A stretch of DNA of 64,000 nt from Hymenobacter sp. IS2118 (GTDB lineage Bacteria > Bacteroidota > Bacteroidia > Cytophagales > Hymenobacteraceae). Where the stretch lies: assembly GCF_000715495.1 (NCBI RefSeq), contig NZ_JNLX01000185.1, forward strand, positions 1 through 64,000, written 5' to 3'. Under the pieces are notes generated by a model, which saw nothing but the letters and a program-made list of their open reading frames with translations, was not told where the DNA came from and did no database searches. How positions within the stretch are numbered: position 1 is the first letter of the stretch; every line of letters begins with the position of its first letter. Shown one piece after another: positions 1-8,230 of the stretch. A program made the translations under genes and the position numbers.

Positions 1-25
1 CACTCTACCCTACTAAACTTTAGGG
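1..25. repeat. Left terminal inverted repeat of the IS
   Basis: Fifteen outer bases match the right end exactly; the inner part ending TTTAGGG matches with a two-base length difference. Confidence 0.9.
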
Positions 26-84
26 CATAAAAACGGGGCAGTCCGACCTTTGGGGTTCCTACACACCATTGTCCGTCCTGCCCC

Positions 85-1197
85 GTGAAGCCAAGCCTCA
101 TTGCCAAAATTACGACGCTTTTGCGTCGCGTCCAGCTAGTGCCCCATCTGTCCCGGCAAAAGTTTGTCAGCCAGTTTGTTATCGCCCTGCTCAAAAGCCG
201 CAACGTCCAATTTTGCGAGGTAGCCCAGCACCTGAATGACGCGGTGAAAATCGCTTCGAATGAAACCCGCATTCAGGACTTTTTTCGGCAGGTGGACCTG
301 AATTATCTGGTGCTGGCCCACCTGCTGCTGCGCTTGCTGCCCGCCACGGGCAAACTGCGCCTGTGCCTGGACCGCACCGAATGGGACTTCGGCCGCTGCC
401 AGGTCAATATCCTGCTCGTGACCGTAGGCCGAGGCGACTTTCAACTGCCGCTCTATTGGGAACTGCTCGACAACCGCAGCGGGAACTCCAGTGCGGCCGA
501 CCGTATTGCCCTGCTCAAAATCTGCGTACAGGTGCTGGGCCGCGACCGCATCGGGCTGGTGGTGGGGGACCGGGAGTTTGTGGGCCATGTCTGGCTTAAC
601 TGGCTACGGAAGAATAAATTGCCTTTTGTAATGCGCCTGCCCAAGCACCACCAAATCACCTTTGCTAGTGGCCGACGGCAGGCCGTCACGGCCCTGGGCC
701 TTGCCGTAGGGCAGCAGCGGCATTTTCTGCATTGCCAAGTGGCTGGGGTCTGGGGACAGGTCTGGGTCAAGCGGCTGGCCGACACGGAGTTTCTGTTTCT
801 CTTCGCCGCGCCCGGCTTGCGCAACCTGGGCGGCCTCTACGCCAGCCGCTGGACGATTGAGCAGTGCTTTCAGAACCTGAAAGGACGCGGCTTTAACCTG
901 GAAGCCACCCACTTATGCTGCCACCAGAAGCTGCGCAAGCTCGTGGCTCTGGTCAGCCTGGCCTACGCGCTATGTCTGGGCGTGGGCACGATGGCCCACG
1001 GCAAAATCAAGGCCATTCCACGCAAAAATCACGGCTGCCGGGCCACAAGCCTGAGCCGCTACGGACTGAATCTGTTGCGCCAGCTCACGCGGCCCCACGC
1101 CCAGCCACAAGAGCCGGTGGCCCGTAAAATCATGGCCCTGCTAGACTGGTTTATTCGGCAACTTACTTATTATCAAATCCCTAAAATAGTAGGGTAG
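85..1197 (+). CDS. IS4-family DDE transposase
   Basis: This 370-residue DDE transposase cuts and rejoins the element ends. The catalytic aspartates are D96 (in LCLDRTEW) and D162 (in VVGDREF), and E259 lies in a perfect Y-x2-R-x3-E-x6-K signature (Y252, R255, E259, K266), the hallmark of the IS4 family. The start is a GTG; no ATG lies nearer that would keep the N-terminal DNA-binding helices. The reading frame ends inside the right inverted repeat, which is common in compact insertion sequences. No frameshift or premature stop is seen. Confidence in the function is high; the exact IS name needs a database match. Confidence 0.93.
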   Translation: MKPSLIAKITTLLRRVQLVPHLSRQKFVSQFVIALLKSRNVQFCEVAQHLNDAVKIASNETRIQDFFRQVDLNYLVLAHLLLRLLPATGKLRLCLDRTEWDFGRCQVNILLVTVGRGDFQLPLYWELLDNRSGNSSAADRIALLKICVQVLGRDRIGLVVGDREFVGHVWLNWLRKNKLPFVMRLPKHHQITFASGRRQAVTALGLAVGQQRHFLHCQVAGVWGQVWVKRLADTEFLFLFAAPGLRNLGGLYASRWTIEQCFQNLKGRGFNLEATHLCCHQKLRKLVALVSLAYALCLGVGTMAHGKIKAIPRKNHGCRATSLSRYGLNLLRQLTRPHAQPQEPVARKIMALLDWFIRQLTYYQIPKIVG

Positions 1198-1201
1198 AGT
1201 G
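1179..1201. repeat. Right terminal inverted repeat of the IS
   Basis: Reverse complement of the left end. The transposase stop codon lies inside this repeat. Confidence 0.9.
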
Positions 1202-1213
1202 ACGTAGCAGTTA

Positions 1214-1531
1214 TTAATGCACGATGCGCAGCTCGTAGCGCGCGGGGGCGCCATTCAGGGCGGGCACCTGCCACGCCCCAATCCGGCTGGGGCCGTAGCC
1301 CAGGTTCACTTTAAGCCATTCGTCGCGGGTGGGCAGCAGGGCAATGATTTCCTGTTCGAGTTTGGCCAGCTCGGTGCGTCGGCGGCTTATCTCCGGGTCC
1401 GATTCCCCGGTGTTTTGGGTATGGCCAGCGGCAATGGCTCGCTGCAGGGCTTTGGCCGATTCCAGGTAGGCATCGGCTTTTCCCTGCAGGGGAATGAGGG
1501 CCGGGTCAAGGTAGTCGAGGTTGGATGCCAT
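1214..1531 (-). CDS. Conserved-looking hypothetical protein
   Basis: A 105-residue soluble protein with no recognised domain. The middle (about residues 45-70) is rich in Glu, Arg and Leu and could form a short helix pair; the C-terminal part has Trp, Tyr and Gly-Pro motifs (LGYGPSRIGAWQVPALNG) typical of a folded domain. It starts with ATG and stops 12 bases from the insertion sequence. Codon use is GC-rich like its neighbours. No function is proposed; the call as a gene rests on its length, codon bias and lack of a better frame. Confidence 0.6.
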   Translation of the reverse strand: MASNLDYLDPALIPLQGKADAYLESAKALQRAIAAGHTQNTGESDPEISRRRTELAKLEQEIIALLPTRDEWLKVNLGYGPSRIGAWQVPALNGAPARYELRIVH

Positions 1532-1616
1532 GAGGAGGGAAAGAAGTGAGGGGGCAGCAGTAGCCCGGTTGCAGAACGGCTTCCGCTGCCGAAAGGATAC
1601 AAGCGGCGGCGTTGCC

Positions 1617-1784
1617 TTAGGTAGCGGGGGGCGTCGCTGCCGGCCGGTTGCGCTGGCAGCGCTCGCCGCAGTATTTCACTTCGTCCCAGTTGGCCCGCCA
1701 CTTTTTGCGGTACTCGAAGGGCCGCCCGCAGGTGAGGCAGATTTTGGTGGGTAGCTGGCCTTTGCGAAGTTTTGAGGGAAGCAT
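1617..1784 (-). CDS. DUF2256 small zinc-ribbon-like protein
   Basis: This 55-residue protein matches the DUF2256 pattern: CLTCGRPFEYRKKW, then WDEVKYCGERC, giving two Cys pairs likely to bind one zinc ion. The start is taken at ATG in MLPSKLRKG; a longer upstream frame has no family resemblance. Family members are often found beside cryptochrome or photolyase genes, but none lies here. Role unknown; the Cys pairs and basic centre would suit nucleic-acid or protein contact, which is inference only. Confidence 0.8.
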   Translation of the reverse strand: MLPSKLRKGQLPTKICLTCGRPFEYRKKWRANWDEVKYCGERCQRNRPAATPPAT

Positions 1785-1930
1785 AACGGTAGGGAATACA
1801 AGCGCTGATGAGCAAACGCCCGACGCCACCGCGAAGTTTTGGGTACTTTTCGGGCCCGAAACGGTGGCGCCGCCGCTTCAGTACCTCTTTTGCTTGCCAA
1901 CTGGCCTTCATTCCAGCACCGTATTCCTTC

Positions 1931-2662
1931 ATGACAACGACCACTGCCCCCGATGTTTTGGGCCAGGCCCTGCTGGCCTATCACCGAGGCGATGCCGATG
2001 CGTCGCTCATCGTGCATTGCAACGTGGCCGATGACGAACCCCTGCCGGCCGCGTATTTTTTCCGCACCCTGCTGCAAATGCCCGAATTGGAGCGCCTGGC
2101 CCTCGACGAGTGCCGGGGCCGCGTGCTCGACCTGGGCGCGGGCGCCGGCTGCCACAGCCTGGAGCTGCAAAACCGGGGCTTCGAGGTGAAAGCCGTGGAC
2201 GAATCGGGTGGGGCCGCGCAGGTGATGGCCGAGCGCGGCGTGCGCACCGTGGCTCGCCACGACGTCTTCGACCCGCTGCCCGCCACCGAGCGGCCCTACG
2301 ATACCATCCTGCTGCTCATGAACGGCCTCGGCCTCACCGGTACCTTGGAGGGGCTCGACCGGTTTTTGGCCCACGCCCGCACGCTGCTGGCCCCCGGCGG
2401 CCAGATTCTGGCCACTTCGTCGGATGTGCGCTACCTCTACGAGGACGAGGACGGGGCGCTGCTGCTGAACCTGAACGGCCCGTACTACGGCGAAGTAGCT
2501 TACTCGCTGAGCTACGCCGGCAAAACCGGCGCCTCGTTTCCCTGGCTTTTCGTGGATGCGGCGTTGCTCAACGACGCTGCCGAAACCGCTGGCTACAGCG
2601 CCGATTTTCTGGGCGAGGACGACGATGAGCAGTACCTGGTGCGCCTCACGCCGTTAGGCTAA
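1931..2662 (+). CDS. Class I SAM-dependent methyltransferase
   Basis: This 243-residue protein has the Rossmann SAM-binding motif I (VLDLGAGAGCHSLEL), an acidic residue after strand 2 (VKAVDES), and a motif near ILLLMNGLG after strand 4. The N-terminal 60 residues (YHRGD, then PAAYFFR) resemble a small substrate-covering lid. The start ATG in MTTTTAPDVL is preferred; the frame is open further upstream but that part is arginine-rich and looks non-coding. The substrate cannot be told from sequence. It is transcribed toward a thioesterase gene 61 bases downstream, so the two may share a message. Confidence 0.85.
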   Translation: MTTTTAPDVLGQALLAYHRGDADASLIVHCNVADDEPLPAAYFFRTLLQMPELERLALDECRGRVLDLGAGAGCHSLELQNRGFEVKAVDESGGAAQVMAERGVRTVARHDVFDPLPATERPYDTILLLMNGLGLTGTLEGLDRFLAHARTLLAPGGQILATSSDVRYLYEDEDGALLLNLNGPYYGEVAYSLSYAGKTGASFPWLFVDAALLNDAAETAGYSADFLGEDDDEQYLVRLTPLG

Positions 2663-2723
2663 AGTCGCAAGTAGCGCCATTGCCGTTTTGCTGGACCAAT
2701 TTCGTATTTTACTTTCCTTTCGA

Positions 2724-3152
2724 ATGACCAACGCCACTACTTACCGCACCCGCTGGGCCGACATGGACCCCAACGGCCACATGCGCCACTCGGCCTACGC
2801 CGACTATGCCGCCGACCACCGGGTGGTGCTGCTGGCCCAATGGGGCTACGGCGTGGCCAAATTCGCCGAGCTGCGCCTCGGCCCGATTCTGTTCCGCGAG
2901 GAAACCAAATACCTCAAGGAAATCGGAATTGGCGAAGAAATTCGCGTCGATGGCTGCCTGGCTTCGGCCAGTGCCGACGGTTCGCGGTGGTCCATTGTGC
3001 ACACTATCTTCAAGGCCGACGGCCGGGTGGCGGCCACCGTTACCGTCGATGGGGCCTGGCTCGACCTCGACCGCCGCAAGCTCACCCTGCCGCCCGCCGA
3101 GCTCGCTGCCGCCTTCAGCTCAATGCCAGCCTACGAGCCGCCCACTCGCTAG
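2724..3152 (+). CDS. Acyl-CoA thioesterase, hot-dog fold (YbgC/4HBT type)
   Basis: A 142-residue single hot-dog domain protein. The N-terminal signature RWADMDPNGHMRHSAYADY is the 4HBT pattern, with the aspartate and asparagine/histidine region that activates water to split acyl-CoA thioesters. The start is the ATG in MTNATTYR, giving the normal family length. It is followed by a good terminator. The natural acyl chain is unknown. A housekeeping role in clearing acyl-CoA is inferred from the family. Confidence 0.85.
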   Translation: MTNATTYRTRWADMDPNGHMRHSAYADYAADHRVVLLAQWGYGVAKFAELRLGPILFREETKYLKEIGIGEEIRVDGCLASASADGSRWSIVHTIFKADGRVAATVTVDGAWLDLDRRKLTLPPAELAAAFSSMPAYEPPTR

Positions 3153-3154
3153 CA

Positions 3155-3193
3155 AAAAAAGCCTCCATTTCGGATGAAACGGGGGCTTTTTTA
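3155..3193 (+). terminator. Intrinsic terminator after the thioesterase
   Basis: AAAAAAGCCTCC pairs with GGGGGCTTTTTT across a 14-base loop, followed by T residues, just after the stop codon. Confidence 0.75.
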
Positions 3194-3234
3194 AAGGAAG
3201 CTATCAGCTGAAAGCTGATGGCCAACGGCTCAGC

Positions 3235-3801
3235 TTAAGATTTTGCCAGCACCGGCGCGGTGGGCCGCAATGCCTTGGTAATGCGGCCCACCTGCTGCTG
3301 ATGGTGCAGCAAATGGTCGAGCAAAAAGTCCATCACCTGCCCAATGGTAATCTTGCCGGAGCGGGGGTGCGGGAAAATAGCCCGGTTAATCTGCCGGCCG
3401 GGAAATTCGTTGAGCAGACGTTCGAGCTGACGGCGCGAGGCCAGCCAGGTTTCCCGCAGCTCGGGCAGCGTGGGCACGTCGCCGGTGTCGGTGAGGGTGG
3501 CCACGCCGCGCGGCGCCTTAAACTTAAAACCAGGCACACGCAGCAGCAGGCGCACAAAACGGGCCTTCAGCCGGGTATACAACCCAACTTTGGGCAGTAG
3601 CTCCTCAGACTGCATTTTTTTCTGGATGTACTGGATGATGTTGGTTTCAATGAACAGCAGGTGATGCACCACCTGCGTGGCCGACCACTGGCCCGTGGCG
3701 GGCGCCTTGGCGCTGTCGGGCCCCAGGGCTTCGGCCGAAGCCAGCAGGCGCTCGGTGGCGCGTTCCAATTGTTCGAGTTTGAGGTGGAGGCGATGATTCA
3801 T
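3235..3801 (-). CDS. DinB-superfamily protein
   Basis: A 188-residue four-helix-bundle protein of the DinB/YfiT superfamily. The likely metal-binding histidines are in VVHHLLF (about residue 46) and in LLDHLLHHQQQ near the C-terminus, the spacing used for a three-histidine metal site. GQWSATQVVHHLL is the usual N-terminal motif. Family members act as thiol-dependent S-transferases or have unknown roles; no neighbour suggests a pathway. Transcribed convergently with the thioesterase gene. Confidence 0.85.
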   Translation of the reverse strand: MNHRLHLKLEQLERATERLLASAEALGPDSAKAPATGQWSATQVVHHLLFIETNIIQYIQKKMQSEELLPKVGLYTRLKARFVRLLLRVPGFKFKAPRGVATLTDTGDVPTLPELRETWLASRRQLERLLNEFPGRQINRAIFPHPRSGKITIGQVMDFLLDHLLHHQQQVGRITKALRPTAPVLAKS

Positions 3802-3884
3802 CGGAAGGGCAAAGTCGGCGGTGGTGTAGCTTTGGGCTATTTACAGCAAGTGTACGGCTTCAGGGTCGTAATGGGCAGCAAGGT

Positions 3885-5360
3885 ATGAGTAAAGTAGCTT
3901 GGTTGAAGAATCGGTGGGATTGGGTGGGGCATCACCCGACTCTGGTTGCCGTGCTAATTATATTTATTAGCTACCTGGTTTACCTGCCCACCACCGAGTA
4001 CACCAAGCAGTACTACGACGCGGAAGGCTACTGGCTGTTTGGCGAAAAATACTTCTCTACGGGCCGTTTCGCTTTTCTTTCTTACTTCAACGCCATCCGG
4101 GGCTACTTTTTCCCGCTGCTGCTGGCGCCGCTCACGCGGCTGTCGGTCAATTATGGGTGGACGGTGATGGACCTGTGCCGGCTGCTGGGCGCCGCCAACG
4201 CGGCGGCCATCTTCGGCTGGGCGGGCCCGGTGCTATGGCACACCGTGCGGGGCGGCGCGCCCGTTTCGCTGGGCCGTCGGCTGCAGTTTGCCGCGCTGGG
4301 GTTTGCCCTGTGGCGCGACTATTTCAATTTTTGCCTGACCGATTTCCCGGCGCTGCTGGCCATTGGCATCGCCTTGATTGGTCTGCTGCGCGGTCGGGGA
4401 CTGGCCAGCTGTCTGGTGGCCGGTATTGCGCTGGCGGCGGCCGTGAACATGCGCCCGGTGTACCAGGCCGCCATTCCGGCCATGGGGTTGCTGGTGCTGC
4501 TGCCCGCTGTGGGGCGGCCCCGCTGGTGGGGTGGGGCCCGCGCCGTTGTGCTGGCGGTGGGCATGGCCGTGGTGATGGCACCGCAGGCCTACAGCAACCA
4601 TTTTCACGTGGGAAGCTGGTCGCCGTGGGTGCTCACCAGCATGCCCGACGAGCCCAATCTGTTCCTGCAACAGCTGGGCTGGGGCCTGGAAATGCAGAAA
4701 TACGAAACCCACGTGGGCCAAAGCTACCCGTTGGCCAGCATGCGTTTCGAGGACCAGCGGGGCAAAGCATTATTGGCTTCCACCGGTCTCACCACTTTCA
4801 CCGAAGCCAGCCAGTACGTGCAGCTATGCCTGCACCGGCCGTGGCGCGCCCTGGGCGTGTGGCTGCGGCATTTATTCAATGGCCTGGATATTCAATATCC
4901 AACGCCTTATATCCTTGATGTGTACGCGCTTTCCTGGCCGTTGGCGCTGCTGAATTACGGCCTCATCTGGAGCGGTTTGCTGGCGTTGTTCGTGCGGAAG
5001 TGGCCGCGGATGAGCGGCGCCTGGCTGCGGCCGGGCCTGGTGGCGCTGGCCTTGCTGGTGCCCTGCCTCATCACCTTGCTCACGGCTATTGAGTGCCGGT
5101 TTCTGCTGCCGCTACACTTGCTACTGAGTGCGGCGGTCGTTTTTGGCACCGCTCCGCTGCGGTGGTGGCGGGCGGCCACGGGACGGTGGCGCCTGGCGGT
5201 ACTGGCCAGCTACGTGGTGGTGGTGGTAGCCGGCTTCTCCGCTTCGGCCAGCACGCAACGGCACCTGGCGCTGCAGCCCCGGCACATTTTGCGGGACTTG
5301 CCGTTTAGCGACGTTTCGGCCGATGATTTCCTGCCTGCTCCCCCGCCCGAACCGTGGTAG
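3885..5360 (+). CDS. Polytopic membrane protein, GT-C glycosyltransferase-like
   Basis: A 491-residue inner-membrane protein with about ten hydrophobic segments. After the first segment comes YYDAEGYW (D45, E47), placed like the acidic loop motif of ArnT/PMT-type GT-C enzymes that use polyprenyl-phosphate sugars. Other blocks are WRDYFNF, DFPALLAI, RPVYQAAIP, RHLFNGLDIQYPTPY and ECRFLLPLHLL. All recur in the next gene, so these are ancestral functional sites. Start ATG in MSKVAWLKN. It overlaps the next gene by seven bases, which implies translational coupling. The GT-C assignment is inference from topology and the acidic motif. Confidence 0.65.
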   Translation: MSKVAWLKNRWDWVGHHPTLVAVLIIFISYLVYLPTTEYTKQYYDAEGYWLFGEKYFSTGRFAFLSYFNAIRGYFFPLLLAPLTRLSVNYGWTVMDLCRLLGAANAAAIFGWAGPVLWHTVRGGAPVSLGRRLQFAALGFALWRDYFNFCLTDFPALLAIGIALIGLLRGRGLASCLVAGIALAAAVNMRPVYQAAIPAMGLLVLLPAVGRPRWWGGARAVVLAVGMAVVMAPQAYSNHFHVGSWSPWVLTSMPDEPNLFLQQLGWGLEMQKYETHVGQSYPLASMRFEDQRGKALLASTGLTTFTEASQYVQLCLHRPWRALGVWLRHLFNGLDIQYPTPYILDVYALSWPLALLNYGLIWSGLLALFVRKWPRMSGAWLRPGLVALALLVPCLITLLTAIECRFLLPLHLLLSAAVVFGTAPLRWWRAATGRWRLAVLASYVVVVVAGFSASASTQRHLALQPRHILRDLPFSDVSADDFLPAPPPEPW

Positions 5361-6754
5361 CGGCAACTAAAGTATTGGCAGCCAATAGGTGGCGGTTTTT
5401 GCTGGTGCTGGCCCTCTACGCCGCCTACCTGCCGCTGAGCGGCTACACCGTGGGCCAGTTCCGGTTTGATGCCGCCGAATACTGGGAGCTGTCGCTGAAG
5501 TTTACGCAGGGCGGCGGCTTCTCTCTGCTGCGGTTCGACGACCCGCTGCGGGGCTACCTGGGCCCGCTGCTGATAGTGCCGGCGCGGGGGCTGTGCCGCC
5601 TCACCGGGTGCTCGATGCTGACCGGGGCGCAGGTGCTGGGTGCCGGTTGGGCGGCGCTGCTGTTTGGCGTGGCCATTCCGCAGCTGTGGGCGCGGGTGGC
5701 GGGCCGCCCGCTGGCCGGGGCGCGCTGGCTGGTGTTGGTAGGCCTGGCGCTCATCTTCTGGCGGGATTACTTCAATTTTACCCTGAGCGACATGCCGGCG
5801 CTCACGCTGCTGCTGCTGGCCCTGGGGGCGTTGGGGCGGCCGGGGTGGCATTGGGCGTTGGTGGGTGGCCTGGGGCTGGCGGCGGCCCTCAACATTCGGC
5901 CCGTTTACGTGGCGGCCCTGCCCGGCTGTTTGTGGCTGCTGTGGGGAGCGCACCGGCTCAATGAGCGGCGGTGGGCGCGCTTGGCGGGCCTGGCCGCAGG
6001 TATGGCGCTGGTGCTGTCGCCCCAGTGGCTTATCAACCGGCAGCATTTTCAGCAAAATACGCCGTTGGTGCTGGCCGGCCGGCCCGGTAGCCCGCCGCTC
6101 TACCTCCGGCAATTGAACTGGGGCACGCGCTTCCAACGCTACGAATCGAGCCTGATACCGGAAATTCCCCGCTCGCTGCTCTACGCCGACTCTGCCGGCC
6201 AGCTGTTGCTGCTACGGGAGCCGGGCGGGCGCTTCGCCAGCTACGGGCAATACCTTAAACACACTTGGCAACACCCAGTCGCCACCGGTTGGCGGTACGC
6301 GCGCCACCTTTTCAATGGCCTCGACCTGCGTTTCCCCACGCCTTACCCGCGCCAGCTGCACCCGCCGGGCCAAGAAGGACTGCGCGTGCTGAATTACGGC
6401 CTGCTGGGAATCGGAGCCTGGTTGACGGCCCGCGCCGGGTGGCGGCGTCGCAAAAGCCGGCCGCACGAAACAACTGGCTCGGGCCAAGGTGCCGTGCTGC
6501 TGGCGTTGCTGCTGCCGTGCCTGCTCGTTTTGCCCACCCTCATGGAATGTCGGTTTCTACTACCGCTGCATTTGCTGATGCTCACGGGCGTTGCCGGTGC
6601 GTGGCAGCCCGTGGCATGGTGGCGCGGGCTCGGCGGGCCGGTCCGTCGGGCTGCGGTGCTGGGCTTGGGGGCGGCGTGGCTGTGGGGCTGCTGGCAGCTT
6701 TCAGAATCAACGGCCCGGCAGCGGCGCCCGCCCAGCGAGGCCCCGCAGGAATAG
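5354..6754 (+). CDS. Polytopic membrane protein, paralogue of the preceding gene
   Basis: A 466-residue membrane protein that shares the full motif order of the gene before it: FDAAEYW (D39, E42), WRDYFNF, DMPALTLL, RPVYVAALP, RHLFNGLDLRFPTPY and ECRFLLPLHLL. The start is GTG overlapping the upstream stop codon; this gives an N-terminal segment directly before the first membrane helix, as in the paralogue. The pair looks like a tandem duplication with considerable divergence, so the two may act on different acceptors or as a heteromer. The function is probably transfer of a sugar from a lipid carrier, but this is unproven. Confidence 0.65.
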   Translation: MVAATKVLAANRWRFLLVLALYAAYLPLSGYTVGQFRFDAAEYWELSLKFTQGGGFSLLRFDDPLRGYLGPLLIVPARGLCRLTGCSMLTGAQVLGAGWAALLFGVAIPQLWARVAGRPLAGARWLVLVGLALIFWRDYFNFTLSDMPALTLLLLALGALGRPGWHWALVGGLGLAAALNIRPVYVAALPGCLWLLWGAHRLNERRWARLAGLAAGMALVLSPQWLINRQHFQQNTPLVLAGRPGSPPLYLRQLNWGTRFQRYESSLIPEIPRSLLYADSAGQLLLLREPGGRFASYGQYLKHTWQHPVATGWRYARHLFNGLDLRFPTPYPRQLHPPGQEGLRVLNYGLLGIGAWLTARAGWRRRKSRPHETTGSGQGAVLLALLLPCLLVLPTLMECRFLLPLHLLMLTGVAGAWQPVAWWRGLGGPVRRAAVLGLGAAWLWGCWQLSESTARQRRPPSEAPQE

Positions 6755-6833
6755 GTGAGTTGTCAGCTTCAAGCCGCAAGCTTGCGGCCTATTATTAAGC
6801 AGTGGTACAAAAGTAACCGTAGCGAAAAACCGG

Positions 6834-6921
6834 GTCATGCTGAGCTTGTCGAAGCATCTCTACCGCACCGTTGAAACTATCCAATGGTGCGGTAGAGATG
6901 CTTCGACAAGCTCAGCATGAC
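6834..6921. repeat. Perfect 36-bp inverted repeat, dispersed family
   Basis: The arms begin GTCATGCTGAGCTTGTCGAA and match over 36 bases without error around a 16-base loop. Related sequence occurs at 10522-10545 (one arm only) and 63349-63443 (near-complete). It sits between convergent genes and could fold into a long RNA hairpin. Confidence 0.9.
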
Positions 6922-6969
6922 GGTCAAAACTCAATACGATTACTTATGCATACCTGCTTATTAAGCCGC

Positions 6970-7001
6970 AAAAAGCCCCGACACAATTAACTGCCGGGGC
7001 T
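6970..7001 (-). terminator. Intrinsic terminator of pdhB
   Basis: On the minus strand AGCCCCGGC pairs with GTCGGGGCT and is followed by TTTTT, 22 bases after the pdhB stop. Confidence 0.8.
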
Positions 7002-7022
7002 CTTACTTTTAAAATGGGTGAC

Positions 7023-8006
7023 TTACACTTTGGCGTAGGTCACTTCCTTCACGGCTTTCACTACGCGGGCCACGTTAGGCAGCGAGGCTTCGATGAGGGT
7101 GGGGGCGTAGGGCAGGGGCACGTCGGCACAGGTGATGCGGATAACCGGGGCGTCGAGGAAATCGAACGCGCGGCGCTGCACCATGTAGGCCAGCTCGCTC
7201 GAAATGCTGGCCAGCGGCCACGCTTCTTCGATAACTACCATGCGGTTGGTCTTCTTCACCGAGGTTATCAGGGTGTCGTAGTCGATGGGACGCACCGAGC
7301 GCAGGTCGATAACCTCGGCTTCGATGCCTTCCTTGGCCAACTCGTCGGCGGCGGTGTAGGCCAACTTCATCATTTTGCCGAAGCTTACCAACGTTACGTG
7401 CTTGCCTTGGCGCACTACGTTGGCCTTGCCGATTTCGAGCAGGTATTCCTCTTCGGGCACTTCGCCTTTATCGCCGTACATCAGCTCCGATTCCATGAAA
7501 ATCACCGGGTCGGGGTCGCGGATGGCGGATTTCAGCAAGCCCTTGGCCTCGTACGGGTTGCTGGGCGCCACTACTTTCAGGCCGGGGCAGTTGGCAAACC
7601 AGTTTTCGAAGTTCTGCGAGTGCTGGCTGCTGAGCATGCCGGCGTTGCCGGTGGGGCCGCGAAACACGATGGGGCAGGAATACTGGCCGCCCGACATCGA
7701 ATAAATCTTGGCGGCCGAGTTAATCACCTGGTCAATAGCAACCAGCGAGAAGTTGAAGGTCATGAATTCGATAACCGGAATCAGCCCGTTGGCCGCCGCG
7801 CCAACGCCAATGCCGGCAAAGCCAAGCTCGGCAATGGGCGTGTCAATCACGCGCTCCGGCCCGAATTCGTCGAGCATACCCTGGCTCACTTTGTAGGCGC
7901 CGTTGTACTCGGCCACTTCTTCGCCCATGAGGAAGACCCGCGGGTCGCGGCGCATTTCCTCGGACAGGGCCTCGCGCAAGGCCTCACGAAATTGAATTTG
8001 ACGCAT
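7023..8006 (-). CDS. pdhB: Pyruvate dehydrogenase E1 component, beta subunit
   Basis: A 327-residue E1-beta subunit of the 2-oxoacid dehydrogenase complex, which with E1-alpha and thiamine diphosphate decarboxylates pyruvate and passes the acetyl unit to lipoyl-E2. Typical blocks are VFLMGEEVAEYNGAYKVSQG (with the cofactor-binding glutamate), DTPIAELGFAGIGVGAA, FRGPTGNAGMLSSQHSQ, the transketolase C-terminal LVSFGKM and DLRSVRPIDYDT. Length is normal. E1-alpha and E2 genes are not in the window, so it stands alone. The start ATG in MRQIQFREAL fits the family exactly. Annotated as pyruvate-specific because of close resemblance to PdhB; a branched-chain role is less likely. Confidence 0.93.
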   Translation of the reverse strand: MRQIQFREALREALSEEMRRDPRVFLMGEEVAEYNGAYKVSQGMLDEFGPERVIDTPIAELGFAGIGVGAAANGLIPVIEFMTFNFSLVAIDQVINSAAKIYSMSGGQYSCPIVFRGPTGNAGMLSSQHSQNFENWFANCPGLKVVAPSNPYEAKGLLKSAIRDPDPVIFMESELMYGDKGEVPEEEYLLEIGKANVVRQGKHVTLVSFGKMMKLAYTAADELAKEGIEAEVIDLRSVRPIDYDTLITSVKKTNRMVVIEEAWPLASISSELAYMVQRRAFDFLDAPVIRITCADVPLPYAPTLIEASLPNVARVVKAVKEVTYAKV

Positions 8007-8097
8007 GGTTTTTTAGTAGGTAAACAGCGGTTTTGAGCCGTTGGACAAAGCTACGATGGGCTGGGCGGATGGGCAAGTTCGGGGTAGAAGGGGTTTT

Positions 8098-8211
8098 AGG
8101 GTAGGCGGGTTTGGGGGTAGGAGGGTAGGAGTTTGGAAATAGGGTAAAAGGATTCGCGGCATGAGTTGATTTGCCAAATTCCTGCCCTCCCACCCCAGAC
8201 CCGCCTACCCT
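8098..8211. repeat. Long imperfect inverted repeat
   Basis: Arms of about 38 bases (starting AGGGTAGGCGGGTTTGGGGG and ending ACCCGCCTACCCT) pair with a few mismatches around a 37-base centre. It fills the gap between pdhB and the OmpA/TPR lipoprotein gene. No promoter is obvious in it. Confidence 0.7.
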
Positions 8212-8230
8212 ATAAATACCCTAATAACCC

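Larger units (their letters stand above)
1..1201 (+). mobile_element. Complete IS4-family insertion sequence
   Basis: A single transposase gene is bounded by terminal inverted repeats that begin CACTCTACCCTACTA at the left and read the same on the opposite strand at the right. The first base of the window is the first base of the element, so the left target-site duplication cannot be seen. The right end stops 12 bases before the stop codon of the next, opposite-strand gene, so the insertion did not break that gene. All catalytic residues of the transposase are present, so the copy may be active. Family assignment rests on the YREK signature of IS4-like transposases. Confidence 0.9.

Noticed and set aside
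7014..8036. A 340-codon plus-strand frame
   Set aside because: Exact antisense of pdhB, extending over its ends.
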